Of a stretch of DNA of 64,000 nt, positions 26,209 to 36,474 are shown one piece after another. A program made the position numbers and the translations under genes. The stretch lies in contig DASYAZ010000016.1 in NCBI GenBank assembly GCA_036501085.1, positions 10,494 to 74,493 on the forward strand. The letters run 5' to 3'. The notes below the pieces were generated by a model. The model worked only from the letters and a program-made list of their open reading frames with translations, had not been told where the DNA came from and ran no database searches. Positions within the stretch are counted from its first letter, which is position 1; every line of letters starts with the position of its first letter. This DNA is from GCA-003244245 sp036501085 (lineage in GTDB: Bacteria; Actinomycetota; Actinomycetes; Mycobacteriales; Pseudonocardiaceae).

Positions 26209-27126
26209 ATGACTCGAACGGGGATTTTCGCAAGAATCGCTGCGCTTGGTTACGACTATGCGGCGCGAGCCACCCTGCGACCCGCGGAGTGCAACCTGTG
26301 CGGGGCGCGCGACCGTACCGTCGAAGTCGCCGAACGCGACCGCTACGGCTACCCCGCCACCTTCGTGGTGTGCCGGCGGTGCGGGCTCGGTTACCTCTGC
26401 CCGCGGTTGAGCGCCACCCAATACGCGCACTTCTACTCCGAGATCTATCGCCCGCTGGTATCGGCCTACCACGGTCGGCGCATCGACGCACAGACCATCC
26501 AGCTCGAGCAACGCAGCTACGCCACCGGGTTGGCGACGTTCCTGCTCCCGTTACTGCCCTCACCACCCCGCACAATCCTGGACGTGGGCGGCTCGACAGG
26601 AGTGGTCGCCAGGGTACTGGCCGCCCGGATGAACGCGCGCTCGACGGTGCTCGACCCGGCTCCGGAGGAGCTCGCAGTCGCGCAGGCCGCCGGGATGGAG
26701 ACGATCGCCGGTTTCGCCGAGGATTTCGATCCGGGTGAGCGCAGGTGGGACCTGGTGCTGCTGTGCCAGACGATCGACCACCTGCTGGATCTGCGCGCCA
26801 CGCTGGCGGCGCTGCGGGAGATGACGGCCCCCGGAGGCCGCGCGTTCGTCGACATCGTCGACGTCGAGGTCCTGCTGCACCGGACCGGCAGCATCGAACG
26901 AGTGATCAAGATCGATCACCCCTATTACCTGACGCGTTCGACCGCGGTGGCCCTGTTCGCGCTCACCGGCTTCGCGATCATCGCCGAGCGGCTCACCGAC
27001 GACGGTCATCGGGGTTTCGTCCTCGCCCCGGGACCGTGCACCGAGCCCGACTGGCCGACTCTGGAGGTCAGCGCGTCACAACTACTGAGCGGCGTGTGGA
27101 CGCTCCGGGCGGGTGAGCTTGGCTAA
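26209..27126 (+). CDS. zinc-ribbon class I methyltransferase
   Basis: This is a 305-aa protein. The N-terminal part has two CxxC pairs (CNLCG and CRRCG), a zinc-binding module often seen in sugar C-methyltransferases and related polysaccharide enzymes. A SAM domain follows, with ILDVGGSTGVVARVL as motif I and WDLVLLCQTIDHL as motif IV. It is divergent from neuB (37 nt apart); ATG 26209 is preceded by a TAAAAT -10-like box, so the transcript may be leaderless. It probably modifies a sugar or nonulosonate intermediate. The substrate is unknown. Confidence 0.82.
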   Translation: MTRTGIFARIAALGYDYAARATLRPAECNLCGARDRTVEVAERDRYGYPATFVVCRRCGLGYLCPRLSATQYAHFYSEIYRPLVSAYHGRRIDAQTIQLEQRSYATGLATFLLPLLPSPPRTILDVGGSTGVVARVLAARMNARSTVLDPAPEELAVAQAAGMETIAGFAEDFDPGERRWDLVLLCQTIDHLLDLRATLAALREMTAPGGRAFVDIVDVEVLLHRTGSIERVIKIDHPYYLTRSTAVALFALTGFAIIAERLTDDGHRGFVLAPGPCTEPDWPTLEVSASQLLSGVWTLRAGELG

Positions 27127-27240
27127 ACATTTGCAATAACCGCCCCGAAACCCGCGACGATCACTGTACGATCCGATATGCGCACGCCCTGTCGTCACTG
27201 ATTCCTGCACTGCTGATTTCTGCGTTCAGGAGGCACCGAC

Positions 27241-28446
27241 GTGCCTGATCGTCGCAAGAAGATCTGCGTCGTCGTCGCCAACCGGGCCAATCTGGCGCGA
27301 ATCACCACAGTGCTGGAAGCGGTGCGGGATCATCCCGCCCTCGAGCTCCAGGTGATCGCAGCCGCGTCGATGCTGCTGGAACGCTTCGGCAATGCCGTCA
27401 CCATGCTCGAAGCCGCCGGTTTCATCCCCGATGCCAGGATCGCCTGCATTATCGAGGGGCAGACACCCGCGATAATGGCGAGATCCACCGGGCTGGGCCT
27501 GCTGGAGATATCGAGTGCGTTCGAGCGGCTCGAACCCGACATCGTGGTCACCGTCGCCGATCGATTCGAGACGATCGCGACGGCCATCGCCGGCGCGTAT
27601 ATGAACATTCCGGTCGCCCACACCCAAGGCGGTGAGGTATCCGGATCGATCGACGAGAGCGTCCGGCACGCGATCACCAAGCTGTCGCACCTCCATTTCC
27701 CGGCCACCGAGCTCAGCGCGCGCCGCGTCATCGCGATGGGCGAGGACCCGCGACATGTGTTCGCCGTCGGCTGCCCGTCGATCGACCTGGCTGCTCGCGT
27801 CCCCCCGGGAACGCGCCGGGAAGCCTTGATCCCACACTGCGGCGCCGGATCACCGATCGACCCGGATCAGCCTTTCCTGCTGGTGGTGCAGCACGGTGTC
27901 ACGACCGAGTACGGCCGGGGCCTGGAACAGATGACGGCGACGTTGCAGGCGCTATCGTCGGTCGGGATGCAGGCGCTGGTGTTCTGGCCGAATGTGGATG
28001 CAGGCAGCACCGAGGTCGCCACCGGTATCCGGCAGTTCCGCGAGCAGGGGCTGGCCGAGCGCTGCCAGTTCTTCCGCAACCTGCATGCCGATGATTTCGT
28101 CCGGCTGATGAAGCATTGCTCCTGCATGATCGGCAACTCGTCGGCGGCGCTGCGCGAAGGGGCCCACCTCGGCACGCCCGCCGTCAGTATCGGTACCCGC
28201 CAGCTCAACCGCGAATGCGGCCCGAACGTGGTGTTCACCTCGCACGATCCGGCCGAGATCGGCGACGCGATCGCAGCCCAGCTTCAGCATGGCCGCTACG
28301 AGTCGAGCCCCCTGTTCGGATCCGGCACTGCCGGGCGCGATATCGCCGAGGTGCTGGCAACGGTGAACCCCCCGGTACAGAAACGCCTGCACTACGACCC
28401 TGCCACGCTGCTCAGCACCATCGCTCATCCAGGGCTATCGGGTTGA
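27241..28446 (+). CDS. neuC: UDP-GlcNAc 2-epimerase, hydrolysing type (NeuC)
   Basis: This is a 401-aa GT-B-fold epimerase. NeuC-type blocks are visible: ICVVVANRANLARI at the start, VVTVADRFET, VAHTQGGEVSGSIDESVRHAITKLSHLHF, VGCPSIDL and the C-terminal NSSAALREGAHLGTPAVSIGTRQ. The enzyme releases a ManNAc-type sugar from the UDP-sugar for the NeuB reaction. The GTG at 27241 follows AGGAGG. Together with neuB and the methyltransferase it defines a small nonulosonic-acid locus. Confidence 0.9.
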   Translation: MPDRRKKICVVVANRANLARITTVLEAVRDHPALELQVIAAASMLLERFGNAVTMLEAAGFIPDARIACIIEGQTPAIMARSTGLGLLEISSAFERLEPDIVVTVADRFETIATAIAGAYMNIPVAHTQGGEVSGSIDESVRHAITKLSHLHFPATELSARRVIAMGEDPRHVFAVGCPSIDLAARVPPGTRREALIPHCGAGSPIDPDQPFLLVVQHGVTTEYGRGLEQMTATLQALSSVGMQALVFWPNVDAGSTEVATGIRQFREQGLAERCQFFRNLHADDFVRLMKHCSCMIGNSSAALREGAHLGTPAVSIGTRQLNRECGPNVVFTSHDPAEIGDAIAAQLQHGRYESSPLFGSGTAGRDIAEVLATVNPPVQKRLHYDPATLLSTIAHPGLSG

Positions 28447-28514
28447 TCCATGCGCGCTCGGTCGACGATATCGAGGGTTTCGTGGCGCGCCGGGGAAAAC
28501 GCCACACCTGAACT

Positions 28515-28943
28515 ATGCTCGGCGTCGTGACTGTCCCCATCGATGCGGCGCGGCGGCTCCGTGCGGCCGCCGTCGACGGACGTCTGGAGGACTTGGCCGA
28601 GGCACATGGCCTTTCGCTCATCGTGATGTTCGGCAGCGCGGCACGTGGTCAGCCCGACGCGCGCGATCTCGATGTGGCAGTCGGTTCGCGGGCGCGCAGT
28701 GGGCTCGACGTGATCACAGTGATCTGCGCATTCATGGACCTGGTCGGTAGCGACCGCGTCGACCTACTCGATCTCGATCGGGCCGGTCCGGTGGCGCGTC
28801 AGCATGCCCTGGTGCCTGGCGACCCGTTGTACGAGTACGAACCGGGTGAGTTCGTTCGGCAGCAGATGAAGGCCAGCGGGCAGCGGCTGGGCACCGAGTG
28901 GATGCGACGGCTGGATCTGGAGCTGATGGCAGGCCACCTATGA
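28515..28943 (+). CDS. mntA: MntA-type nucleotidyltransferase antitoxin
   Basis: This is a 142-aa minimal nucleotidyltransferase. The active-site motif is MFGSAARGQPDARDLDVAVG (GS...DxD, the polymerase-beta-like signature). In type VII systems MntA adds AMP groups to the HepT toxin and inactivates it. Its stop overlaps the HepT start (ATGA). The ATG at 28515 has no clear ribosome-binding site; the GTG at 28527 is an alternative. Confidence 0.82.
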   Translation: MLGVVTVPIDAARRLRAAAVDGRLEDLAEAHGLSLIVMFGSAARGQPDARDLDVAVGSRARSGLDVITVICAFMDLVGSDRVDLLDLDRAGPVARQHALVPGDPLYEYEPGEFVRQQMKASGQRLGTEWMRRLDLELMAGHL

Positions 28944-29377
28944 CGCCGCGGCGTCTCGACCCATCGATCATCCAGGCCAGGCTGGCGGTCATGCGAGGAC
29001 TCCTCGATGACCTCGCGGGTGTCGACGGGTCGGCGGAGCTGCCGCTGGCCCAGGATCGGATGCTCCGGCACGGTATTGAGCGCATCCTCACCCAGCTCGT
29101 GGAGCTCGCCGCCGCCATCAACGAGCACATCGTCGGCGCCAACCTTCAGCGCGTCGCCACCTCTTACCGGGAGTCCTTCGAGCTTGCTGAGGAATGCGGC
29201 CTGATCGACAAGCAGCTCCGCGACGATTTGCTTCCCTCCGTCGGCATGCGCAACGTCCTGGTGCACGAATACCTCGAGATCGACTTGCGAAAAGTCGCGA
29301 TGGCCGTGCCGCTTGCCCTGAGCTGCTACCGCCGCTACGTGCAACAGATCGCTGAATTTGTCAGCCGCGCCGGCTGA
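28940..29377 (+). CDS. hepT: HepT-family (DUF86) toxin
   Basis: This is a 145-aa all-helical protein. It contains MRNVLVHEYLEID, which fits the RX4HxY RNase/AMPylation motif of HepT. It starts at ATG 28940, overlapping the nucleotidyltransferase stop. In characterised pairs HepT is an RNase-type toxin whose tyrosine is AMPylated by MntA. The pair sits between sugar genes without recombinase remains. A role in stabilising this region or in phage defence is possible. Confidence 0.83.
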   Translation: MTPRRLDPSIIQARLAVMRGLLDDLAGVDGSAELPLAQDRMLRHGIERILTQLVELAAAINEHIVGANLQRVATSYRESFELAEECGLIDKQLRDDLLPSVGMRNVLVHEYLEIDLRKVAMAVPLALSCYRRYVQQIAEFVSRAG

Positions 29378-29608
29378 TACCGGTAAGGGCACGAATGCGG
29401 TGCTGGCAGATGTCACCCCGAGGACGTGACCGTGCAGAGCAGCGGTGCTGACCGGTGCGGCCGCCCGCTTCCCCCAGCGCAGTAAATCCCACATCTCTCA
29501 CTCGAATGAAGTAATGGCTGCTGCTGTGAGGAATTACGATATTCGCAGGATTCCCACGCGCCACCGGCCGAGATAACCCCCGCGACGCAAACGGGAGGGT
29601 GCACGGAC

Positions 29609-30580
29609 ATGGCAACGGTTGCCGTCAACCTGACTCGGCCGGAGGAGGAGCTGGGTGAGATTCCCGCCAGGCTCCGGGCGTCCGGGCTGGAGCTGCGCTG
29701 CGGATCGGGACGGCGGGCCACGCCGCCGGCGGAAGTGATCGAAAGCCTGCGCGGCTGCGCGGCGGCCATCGCAGGTCAGGAGCTCTATACAGCCGAGGTG
29801 TTCGATGCCTGCCCCGAGCTGAGGCTGGTGGTGCGCTTCGGGGTTGGCTTCGACACCGTCGACGTCGACGCGGCCACCGATCGGGGTGTCCTGGTGGCGA
29901 CCATTCCGGGCACCACTGACGGCGGTGTCGCCGACCACGCGCTCGGGCTGATGATCGACTTAGCGCACGGGATCTCCCGGCACGATCGGGCCATGCGACG
30001 CGGCGAGTGGCAGCCGCAACGCGGTGTCGACCTGTGGCACGCGACCTTGGGCATCGTCGGGCTGGGCCGGATCGGGCGGGCCGTCGCGCTACGCGGGCTC
30101 GGCTTCGCCATGCGGGTGATCGCCCACGAGCCGTACCCCGTCATGGAGTTCGTGGATGAGCATCGCATCGAGCTGATGCGGATGGACGAGGTATTCGCGC
30201 AGAGCGACTTCGTGACTCTGCACCTGCCGGCCATGCCGGAGACCGAGCGGATCGTCGATGCCGCGAAACTGGCTCTGATGAAACCGACCGCCTACTTGAT
30301 CAATACCGGCCGCGGCAACCTGGTGGACGAGGATGCCCTCTACGCCGCGGTGAAATCCGGTCAGATCGCCGGTGCCGGCATCGACGCCTGGACCACCGAG
30401 CCGATGACCGATCCGCGATGGGCCGAGCTGGACAACGTCGTCCTCACCCCGCACAGCGCAGCGAACACCCACGGAGTCTGGACGACGAGCGCGGTGCTCG
30501 CCGCGAACATCGTGGTGCAGGTGATGCGCGGTGAGCAGCCCCCGCAACTGCTCAACCCGCAGGTGTGGGGCGGCTCGTGA
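29609..30580 (+). CDS. D-isomer-specific 2-hydroxyacid dehydrogenase
   Basis: This is a 323-aa NAD-dependent dehydrogenase of the phosphoglycerate dehydrogenase-like family. The Rossmann motif GIVGLGRIGRAVAL is around residue 150, INTGRGNLVDEDAL follows, and the histidine of the substrate site is in LTPHSAANT. It starts at ATG 29609 after GGGAGGG at somewhat long spacing. It is transcribed toward the nucleotide-sugar dehydrogenase and shares a palindromic terminator with it. The substrate is unknown; the location suggests a 2-keto/hydroxy acid linked to the sugar pathway, but it may be independent. Confidence 0.85.
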   Translation: MATVAVNLTRPEEELGEIPARLRASGLELRCGSGRRATPPAEVIESLRGCAAAIAGQELYTAEVFDACPELRLVVRFGVGFDTVDVDAATDRGVLVATIPGTTDGGVADHALGLMIDLAHGISRHDRAMRRGEWQPQRGVDLWHATLGIVGLGRIGRAVALRGLGFAMRVIAHEPYPVMEFVDEHRIELMRMDEVFAQSDFVTLHLPAMPETERIVDAAKLALMKPTAYLINTGRGNLVDEDALYAAVKSGQIAGAGIDAWTTEPMTDPRWAELDNVVLTPHSAANTHGVWTTSAVLAANIVVQVMRGEQPPQLLNPQVWGGS

Positions 30581-30620
30581 GTGGGAAACGGTGCCATGGC
30601 ACCGTTTCCCACTCACGAGC
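30573..30620. terminator. perfect 48-nt palindrome between convergent genes
   Basis: The two 24-nt arms are exact reverse complements with no loop, centred at 30596/30597 (CCATGG). The palindrome includes the stop codon of the dehydrogenase and the last base of the convergent stop codon, so it fills the whole intergenic space. It most likely terminates transcription in both directions. Confidence 0.8.
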
Positions 30621-31900
30621 TACAACCGCGCGGCGGACGGTGAGCGCAGCCGGTTGCGGGTGTCCAGGACGCGGTCGGCGTGCTGCTCGAAAAGGTCCCA
30701 GTCGATCTCGTCGTGATCGGTCAGCACGATCACCAGATCGGCTTCGGTGATCTGGCTCAGCTCGCATCGCACCAGCCGGAGGAAAGCAGGGATGTCCTCG
30801 TCGGTGACCAACGGGTCGACGGCCCGGAGATCAGCGCCCAGGTCGGCGAGTTTCTTGGCGACCGCGATTGCCGGCGATTGCCTGGTATCTCGCGAGTTCC
30901 GCTTGTAGGCCAACCCCACCAGCAGGATCCTGCTGCCGTTCACCGGCCTGGACTGCTGGTTGAGCTGCCTGATCACCCGGGAGACCACATAGTCCGGCAT
31001 GTGGTCGTTGACATCGTTGGCGATCTCGACGAAACGGAAGGCGTGCCCCAGCGATCGCCGCGCCTGCCACGACAGGTACGAAGGGTCGATAGGCAGGCAG
31101 TGCCCGCCCACTCCGGGACCCGGAGTGAACTTCATGAATCCGAAGGGCTTCGTGGCAGCCGCCTCGATGACCGACCACACGTCGAGGCCGAGACCGTGAC
31201 AATACATCGCGAGCTCGTTCACCAACGCGATATTGACATGACGGAACGTGTTTTCGAGCAGCTTGGCAAGTTCCGCCTCCCTGGTTCCATCCACCGGCAC
31301 CGTCTGCTCGACGAGCCGGCCATAGAAATCCTGCAAGGCTTGCAACGAGTATCGATCCACTCCCGAGATGATCTTCGGGGTGTTGCGGAAGTGCCAGGTC
31401 TTGTTGCCCGGGTCGATGCGCTCGGGGCTGTACCCGACACTGAACTGCTCCCCCGCGCGCAGGCCCGAACCCGACTCCAGGATCGGGATGAAGATCTCGT
31501 CGGTGGTTCCGGGGTAGCTCGTGGATTCCAGGATGACGCAGCAGCCGGGTGTGACGTGCGGCGCGATGGCCCGGGCCGCATTCTCGATGTAGCTCAGATC
31601 GGGTGCGCCGTCCGGCAGGGGAGTCGGTACGCAGACGACTGCCACGTCGAAGCCGGCCAGCGCCGCCGGATCATCGGTCGGCAGGTAGCGCCCGGTGCTC
31701 GCGGCCAGCGCGAGATCACCGTCATGGACGTCGTCGATGAACGTCTCGGCCTTGCGCAGGGCGTCGATACGGGTCTTGTCGACGTCGAAACCGACGACGT
31801 CGAAACCCACTTCAACCGCCCGGATCGCCAGCGGCAGGCCCACATAACCCTGACCCAACACGGCGACCCGGCACGGCGAAACGTCGGAAATGTCGCGCAT
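30620..31900 (-). CDS. nucleotide-sugar dehydrogenase (UDP-HexNAc 6-dehydrogenase family)
   Basis: This is a 426-aa enzyme of the UDP-glucose/GDP-mannose dehydrogenase family. The NAD motif is VLGQGYVGLPLAIRA, the substrate domain has LLENTFRHVNIALVNEL, and the catalytic cysteine is in GVGGHCLPIDPSYL. The GGHC/LPIDP form matches the WecC/WbpA (UDP-ManNAcA or UDP-GlcNAcA) branch. It starts at ATG 31900 (MRDISDVSP). It converts a UDP-HexNAc to the uronic acid for a surface polysaccharide or secondary metabolite. It converges on the hydroxyacid dehydrogenase. Confidence 0.88.
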   Translation of the reverse strand: MRDISDVSPCRVAVLGQGYVGLPLAIRAVEVGFDVVGFDVDKTRIDALRKAETFIDDVHDGDLALAASTGRYLPTDDPAALAGFDVAVVCVPTPLPDGAPDLSYIENAARAIAPHVTPGCCVILESTSYPGTTDEIFIPILESGSGLRAGEQFSVGYSPERIDPGNKTWHFRNTPKIISGVDRYSLQALQDFYGRLVEQTVPVDGTREAELAKLLENTFRHVNIALVNELAMYCHGLGLDVWSVIEAAATKPFGFMKFTPGPGVGGHCLPIDPSYLSWQARRSLGHAFRFVEIANDVNDHMPDYVVSRVIRQLNQQSRPVNGSRILLVGLAYKRNSRDTRQSPAIAVAKKLADLGADLRAVDPLVTDEDIPAFLRLVRCELSQITEADLVIVLTDHDEIDWDLFEQHADRVLDTRNRLRSPSAARL

Positions 31901-32030
31901 GGAGTCCCCCGAGGATCGTGTCGCCGTGAGCGACCACCCGAATACTAGCGGTGCCGCCGTCCACCGTCATCCGGCGCACTTTTGCGGGCCCGCTCGAAAT
32001 AGCGCTACCGTCGCCGATGAGGTCGAAAAA

Positions 32031-32132
32031 CACACGGGAGCTCGTACCGAAACGGGCTGAGAGGGCGGCTGGGCGCAGCCAGGGCCGCCGACCGCAGAAC
32101 CTGTCCGGGTAATGCCGGCGTAGGGAGAGTGA
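32031..32132 (+). promoter_or_regulatory. TPP riboswitch (THI element) upstream of thiC
   Basis: The conserved blocks are GGGCTGAGAGGG near 32053-32064 and GACCGCAGAACCTGTCCGGGTAATGCCGGCG-type sequence at about 32090-32120, ending in GTAGGGAG just before the thiC start. This is the thiamine pyrophosphate aptamer, and here it can also mask the ribosome-binding site (translational control). Confidence 0.92.
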
Positions 32133-32136
32133 TCCG

Positions 32137-33872
<1,736 letters not shown>

Positions 33873-33876
<4 letters not shown>

Positions 33877-34691
33877 CCGCAGCGCCACCGGTTGCGCTGA
33901 CCATCGCGGGGTCGGACTCGGGGGGTGGGGCGGGGCTGCAGGCCGATCTGCGCACCTTCACCACCTGCGGGGTGCACGGGTGCGTCGCGGTGACAGCGGT
34001 GACGGTGCAGAACTCGGTGGGCGTCACCGGGTTCGTGGAGATCGCCCCGTCCACGGTGGCCGATCAGATGCGGGCGGTGGCGACCGATATCGGGGTCGCC
34101 GCCGCCAAGACCGGCATGCTCGCCAGCGCCGCGATCATCTCCGCGGTGGCCGCCGTGTGCGACGAGGTCGGCATCGGCGCTTCGGTGCCGCTGGTGGTCG
34201 ACCCGGTGGCCGCCTCCATGCACGGGGATCCGTTGCTGGCCGGCGATGCCCTGGCCGCGCTGCGCTCGGAGCTCCTCCCCCGCGCCACGCTGCTCACGCC
34301 GAACCTGGACGAGGTGCGGCTGCTGGCCGGCGTGGACGTCCGAACCCGCCGGGAGCAGCACGAGGCGGCCCGCGCGCTGCATGCGCTGGGACCCCGGTGG
34401 GTCCTGGTCAAGGGCGGGCACCTGCGCGCCGATCCCGAGTGCGTGGACCTGCTCTACGATGGCAGCGAGTTCACCACGTTCATCAGCCACCGGCTGGCCA
34501 CCCCGCACACCCACGGCAGCGGCGACACCCTGGCTGCGGCGATCACCTCAGCGCTGGCCCGCGGCAGCGCGATGCCCGCGGCGGTGAGCTATGGCAAGCA
34601 CTACATCGAGCAGGCGGTCGCGCACTCCTACCCGCTCGGATCCGGCGTCGGGCCGGTCTCTCCATTCTGGCGGCTGCGCCCATACCTGTAG
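33873..34691 (+). CDS. thiD: hydroxymethylpyrimidine/phosphomethylpyrimidine kinase
   Basis: This is a 272-aa ribokinase-fold enzyme that phosphorylates HMP and HMP-P for thiamine synthesis. Family blocks are LTIAGSDSGGGAGLQADL at the start, VVDPVAAS, LLTPNLDE, VLVKGGH and the GSGDTLAAAI anion hole and catalytic aspartate. The GTG start at 33873 overlaps the thiC stop, so it shares the upstream riboswitch. The hairpin repeat sits just 5' of the start and may tune coupling. Confidence 0.95.
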
Positions 34692-34733
34692 ACGTATGTG
34701 GTCATCCGCCGTTACAAATGCTAAGAATGCAGG

Positions 34734-35129
34734 ATGATAGGCGGCCAGCATTTCCGCGGTTACGCCAAACGGCGCATCTCGACACTGATTGCAGTTATTT
34801 TTGCGCTTGTGCTCGCCGCCTGCGGGGTCACGGGCACGAGGAACGCGCCGGCCCAGGCGGTCGGCGTGATGCCCGCCTCCGACGTCACGGTGACGATCGA
34901 GAACTTCGCGTTCCTTCCGGCGCACGTGACGGTGCCTGCGGGAGCCACGGTGGCGGTGGTCAACAAGGACCAGGTGATCCACACCCTCACCGCCAACAAC
35001 AGGGCGTTCAACACCGGCAACGTAAGCCGGGGTATCCCCACCACCTTCAAGGCACCCGACCAGCCAGGCACCTATCCGTTCCACTGCTCGATACACCCCT
35101 ACATGACGGGTGTACTCACGGTCTCCTAG
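34734..35129 (+). CDS. cupredoxin-domain lipoprotein
   Basis: This is a 131-aa protein. A positively charged N-terminus and a hydrophobic segment end in the lipobox LAAC, so it is a membrane-anchored lipoprotein on the outer face. The cupredoxin fold carries likely copper ligands: His in VIHTL, then Cys and His in HCSIHPYM with the methionine. Such proteins carry electrons or bind copper. It stands alone after thiD. The start is ATG 34734. Confidence 0.85.
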   Translation: MIGGQHFRGYAKRRISTLIAVIFALVLAACGVTGTRNAPAQAVGVMPASDVTVTIENFAFLPAHVTVPAGATVAVVNKDQVIHTLTANNRAFNTGNVSRGIPTTFKAPDQPGTYPFHCSIHPYMTGVLTVS

Positions 35130-35350
35130 CGCGATCCACGGTTGGGGCACGCGCTGGACGGCTGCGGTGGCGATCACCCGGTCATAGGGTGCCCGTGACG
35201 GGTAACCGAGCGCACCGTCCCGGTGACCACTATTACGTCGTAACCAGCCGCGCGGTGCGCCTGTCGCGCCCAGACCGCAAGCTGCGGATCATCTCAATGG
35301 TGGTGATGTTCGCGGCGCCGAATCGCACCGCGAGCAATCGCAATCGGCCC
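35125..35350 (-). pseudogene. remnant of protein-L-isoaspartate/FxLD-type methyltransferase
   Basis: Read on the minus strand in three successive frames, this stretch gives parts of a PIMT-like methyltransferase in the right order: RFGAANITTIE (motif I-II region), then DPQLAVWARQAHRAAGYDV followed by VVTG, then DGALGYPSRAPYDRVIATAA and VQRVPQPWIALGD. Two single-base shifts break the frame, and the N-terminus is gone. In actinomycetes this family includes the methyltransferases of FxLD lanthipeptide loci. It is a dead fragment downstream of the 35357 gene. Confidence 0.7.
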
Positions 35351-35356
35351 TCGTCG

Positions 35357-35722
35357 TCAACCGCCCAGTGCTTCCAGCGCTGCCCGCAGCGCCGCCTTAC
35401 CTGATGAATCAAGCTGGGCACCGGTTTCAGTGCAGGCGTGAAAGTACAGGCTGGTCCGGCTGTCCGCGTGTCCGATCACAAGCAGCGTGCAGGCACCCCC
35501 GCGGGGGCTCCGGGCCGGAATCGCCGACCGGCCACGAAGTGACAACGCGACCACCAGCAGCTCGACGACCTCCGGCGTGAGTTCCGCGACGGCAGTCTCG
35601 CCGCCCTCGTAGCGCAGCAGATGTTCACCGAGCGGATCACGCTGCACGGTCACCGTGCACAACCGGCCTGATTCGGTCTTCGCCGCGACCGCCGTGCGGT
35701 CGGTCCCAGCGGGTAACCGCAT
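35357..35722 (-). CDS. hypothetical protein, 121 aa
   Basis: I do not recognise this small soluble protein. It is rich in Leu, Ala and Arg, with beta-like segments (LCTVTVQRD, CTLLVIGHADS, LYFHACTETGAQL) and a C-terminal helix. The ATG at 35722 is chosen because it forms a TGATG overlap with the upstream gene's stop and has GGAAGGG at 7 nt; a GTG 6 nt upstream is possible. The methyltransferase remnant follows it, so the pair with 35722-36207 may be relics of a peptide-modification locus. Confidence 0.6.
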   Translation of the reverse strand: MRLPAGTDRTAVAAKTESGRLCTVTVQRDPLGEHLLRYEGGETAVAELTPEVVELLVVALSLRGRSAIPARSPRGGACTLLVIGHADSRTSLYFHACTETGAQLDSSGKAALRAALEALGG

Positions 35723-36207
35723 CAGCACCCTTCCTTATGGTGGCGACCAGACCGGGGATCCGGGGAGGGCTGCCGCCCACCTAGCTGGTGATAGCGATCG
35801 GTCCCGGTGCCCGTCAGCGCCGCCCGCCGCAGGCCCCACTCGTCCACCTCGGCCAACGCCACCACACCGGCGTCGCACAACGCGGTGAGCGCATCGGCGA
35901 CGTAGTCCGGTATCCGATACCCGTGTTCCAACCAGCGACCACTCATCTTGGCTATCCCACCGCCACGGACGCGCCGCAGCGCCATCCAGTCGTACAGATC
36001 TGCTCCAGCCAACCGCGGGCCGGACAGCGCCGCTGGGGCGTCTTCGCTGGTCCGTCTGGGATGACGACGGCTCTCGCCCGGGTGCGGGGGGAGGCGCGGT
36101 CGGGAGCCGTCGCCGCTCGTGGGAGCGGGGATGGAGCCGCAGGAACAGGGCGCGACCGATCTCGGGCCGTCAGGGAGTGCTCGAAGTCCCGGCTGCGCTG
36201 CACTCAT
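35722..36207 (-). CDS. hypothetical protein, up to 161 aa
   Basis: I do not recognise this protein. The first 70 residues are low-complexity (Pro, Arg, Ser), so the real start may be further in; the conserved-looking core is LYDWMALRRVRGGGIAKMSG, GYRIPDYVADALTALCDAG and VVALAEVDEWGLRRAAL. This core could be a small winged-helix or DNA-binding fold (inference). It overlaps the next gene by one base (TGATG). Confidence 0.45.
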   Translation of the reverse strand: MSAAQPGLRALPDGPRSVAPCSCGSIPAPTSGDGSRPRLPPHPGESRRHPRRTSEDAPAALSGPRLAGADLYDWMALRRVRGGGIAKMSGRWLEHGYRIPDYVADALTALCDAGVVALAEVDEWGLRRAALTGTGTDRYHQLGGRQPSPDPRSGRHHKEGC

Positions 36208-36474
36208 CGCGGTCCCCTTGTCGCTCGCCGTGGAATGGCCGGACCGGCGACTCGGCGTCGGGGCGGCATCGCCGGTCCGGCCATGACCCTTCGCGCCCGG
36301 CGGCGGCTGCGGCGGTCAGGGTTAGGCGGAGTCAAACATCGTGACACGCCGGAATGCAAGATTTCAGATGAATCTTTCAGAATGACTACTCAACATGGTT
36401 AACTCATTTTGAAACGGGCCCGTGAATGCTTTCATTCCGGGTGTAGGATTCCCTCACGGTGAGAGAGGTGGACG

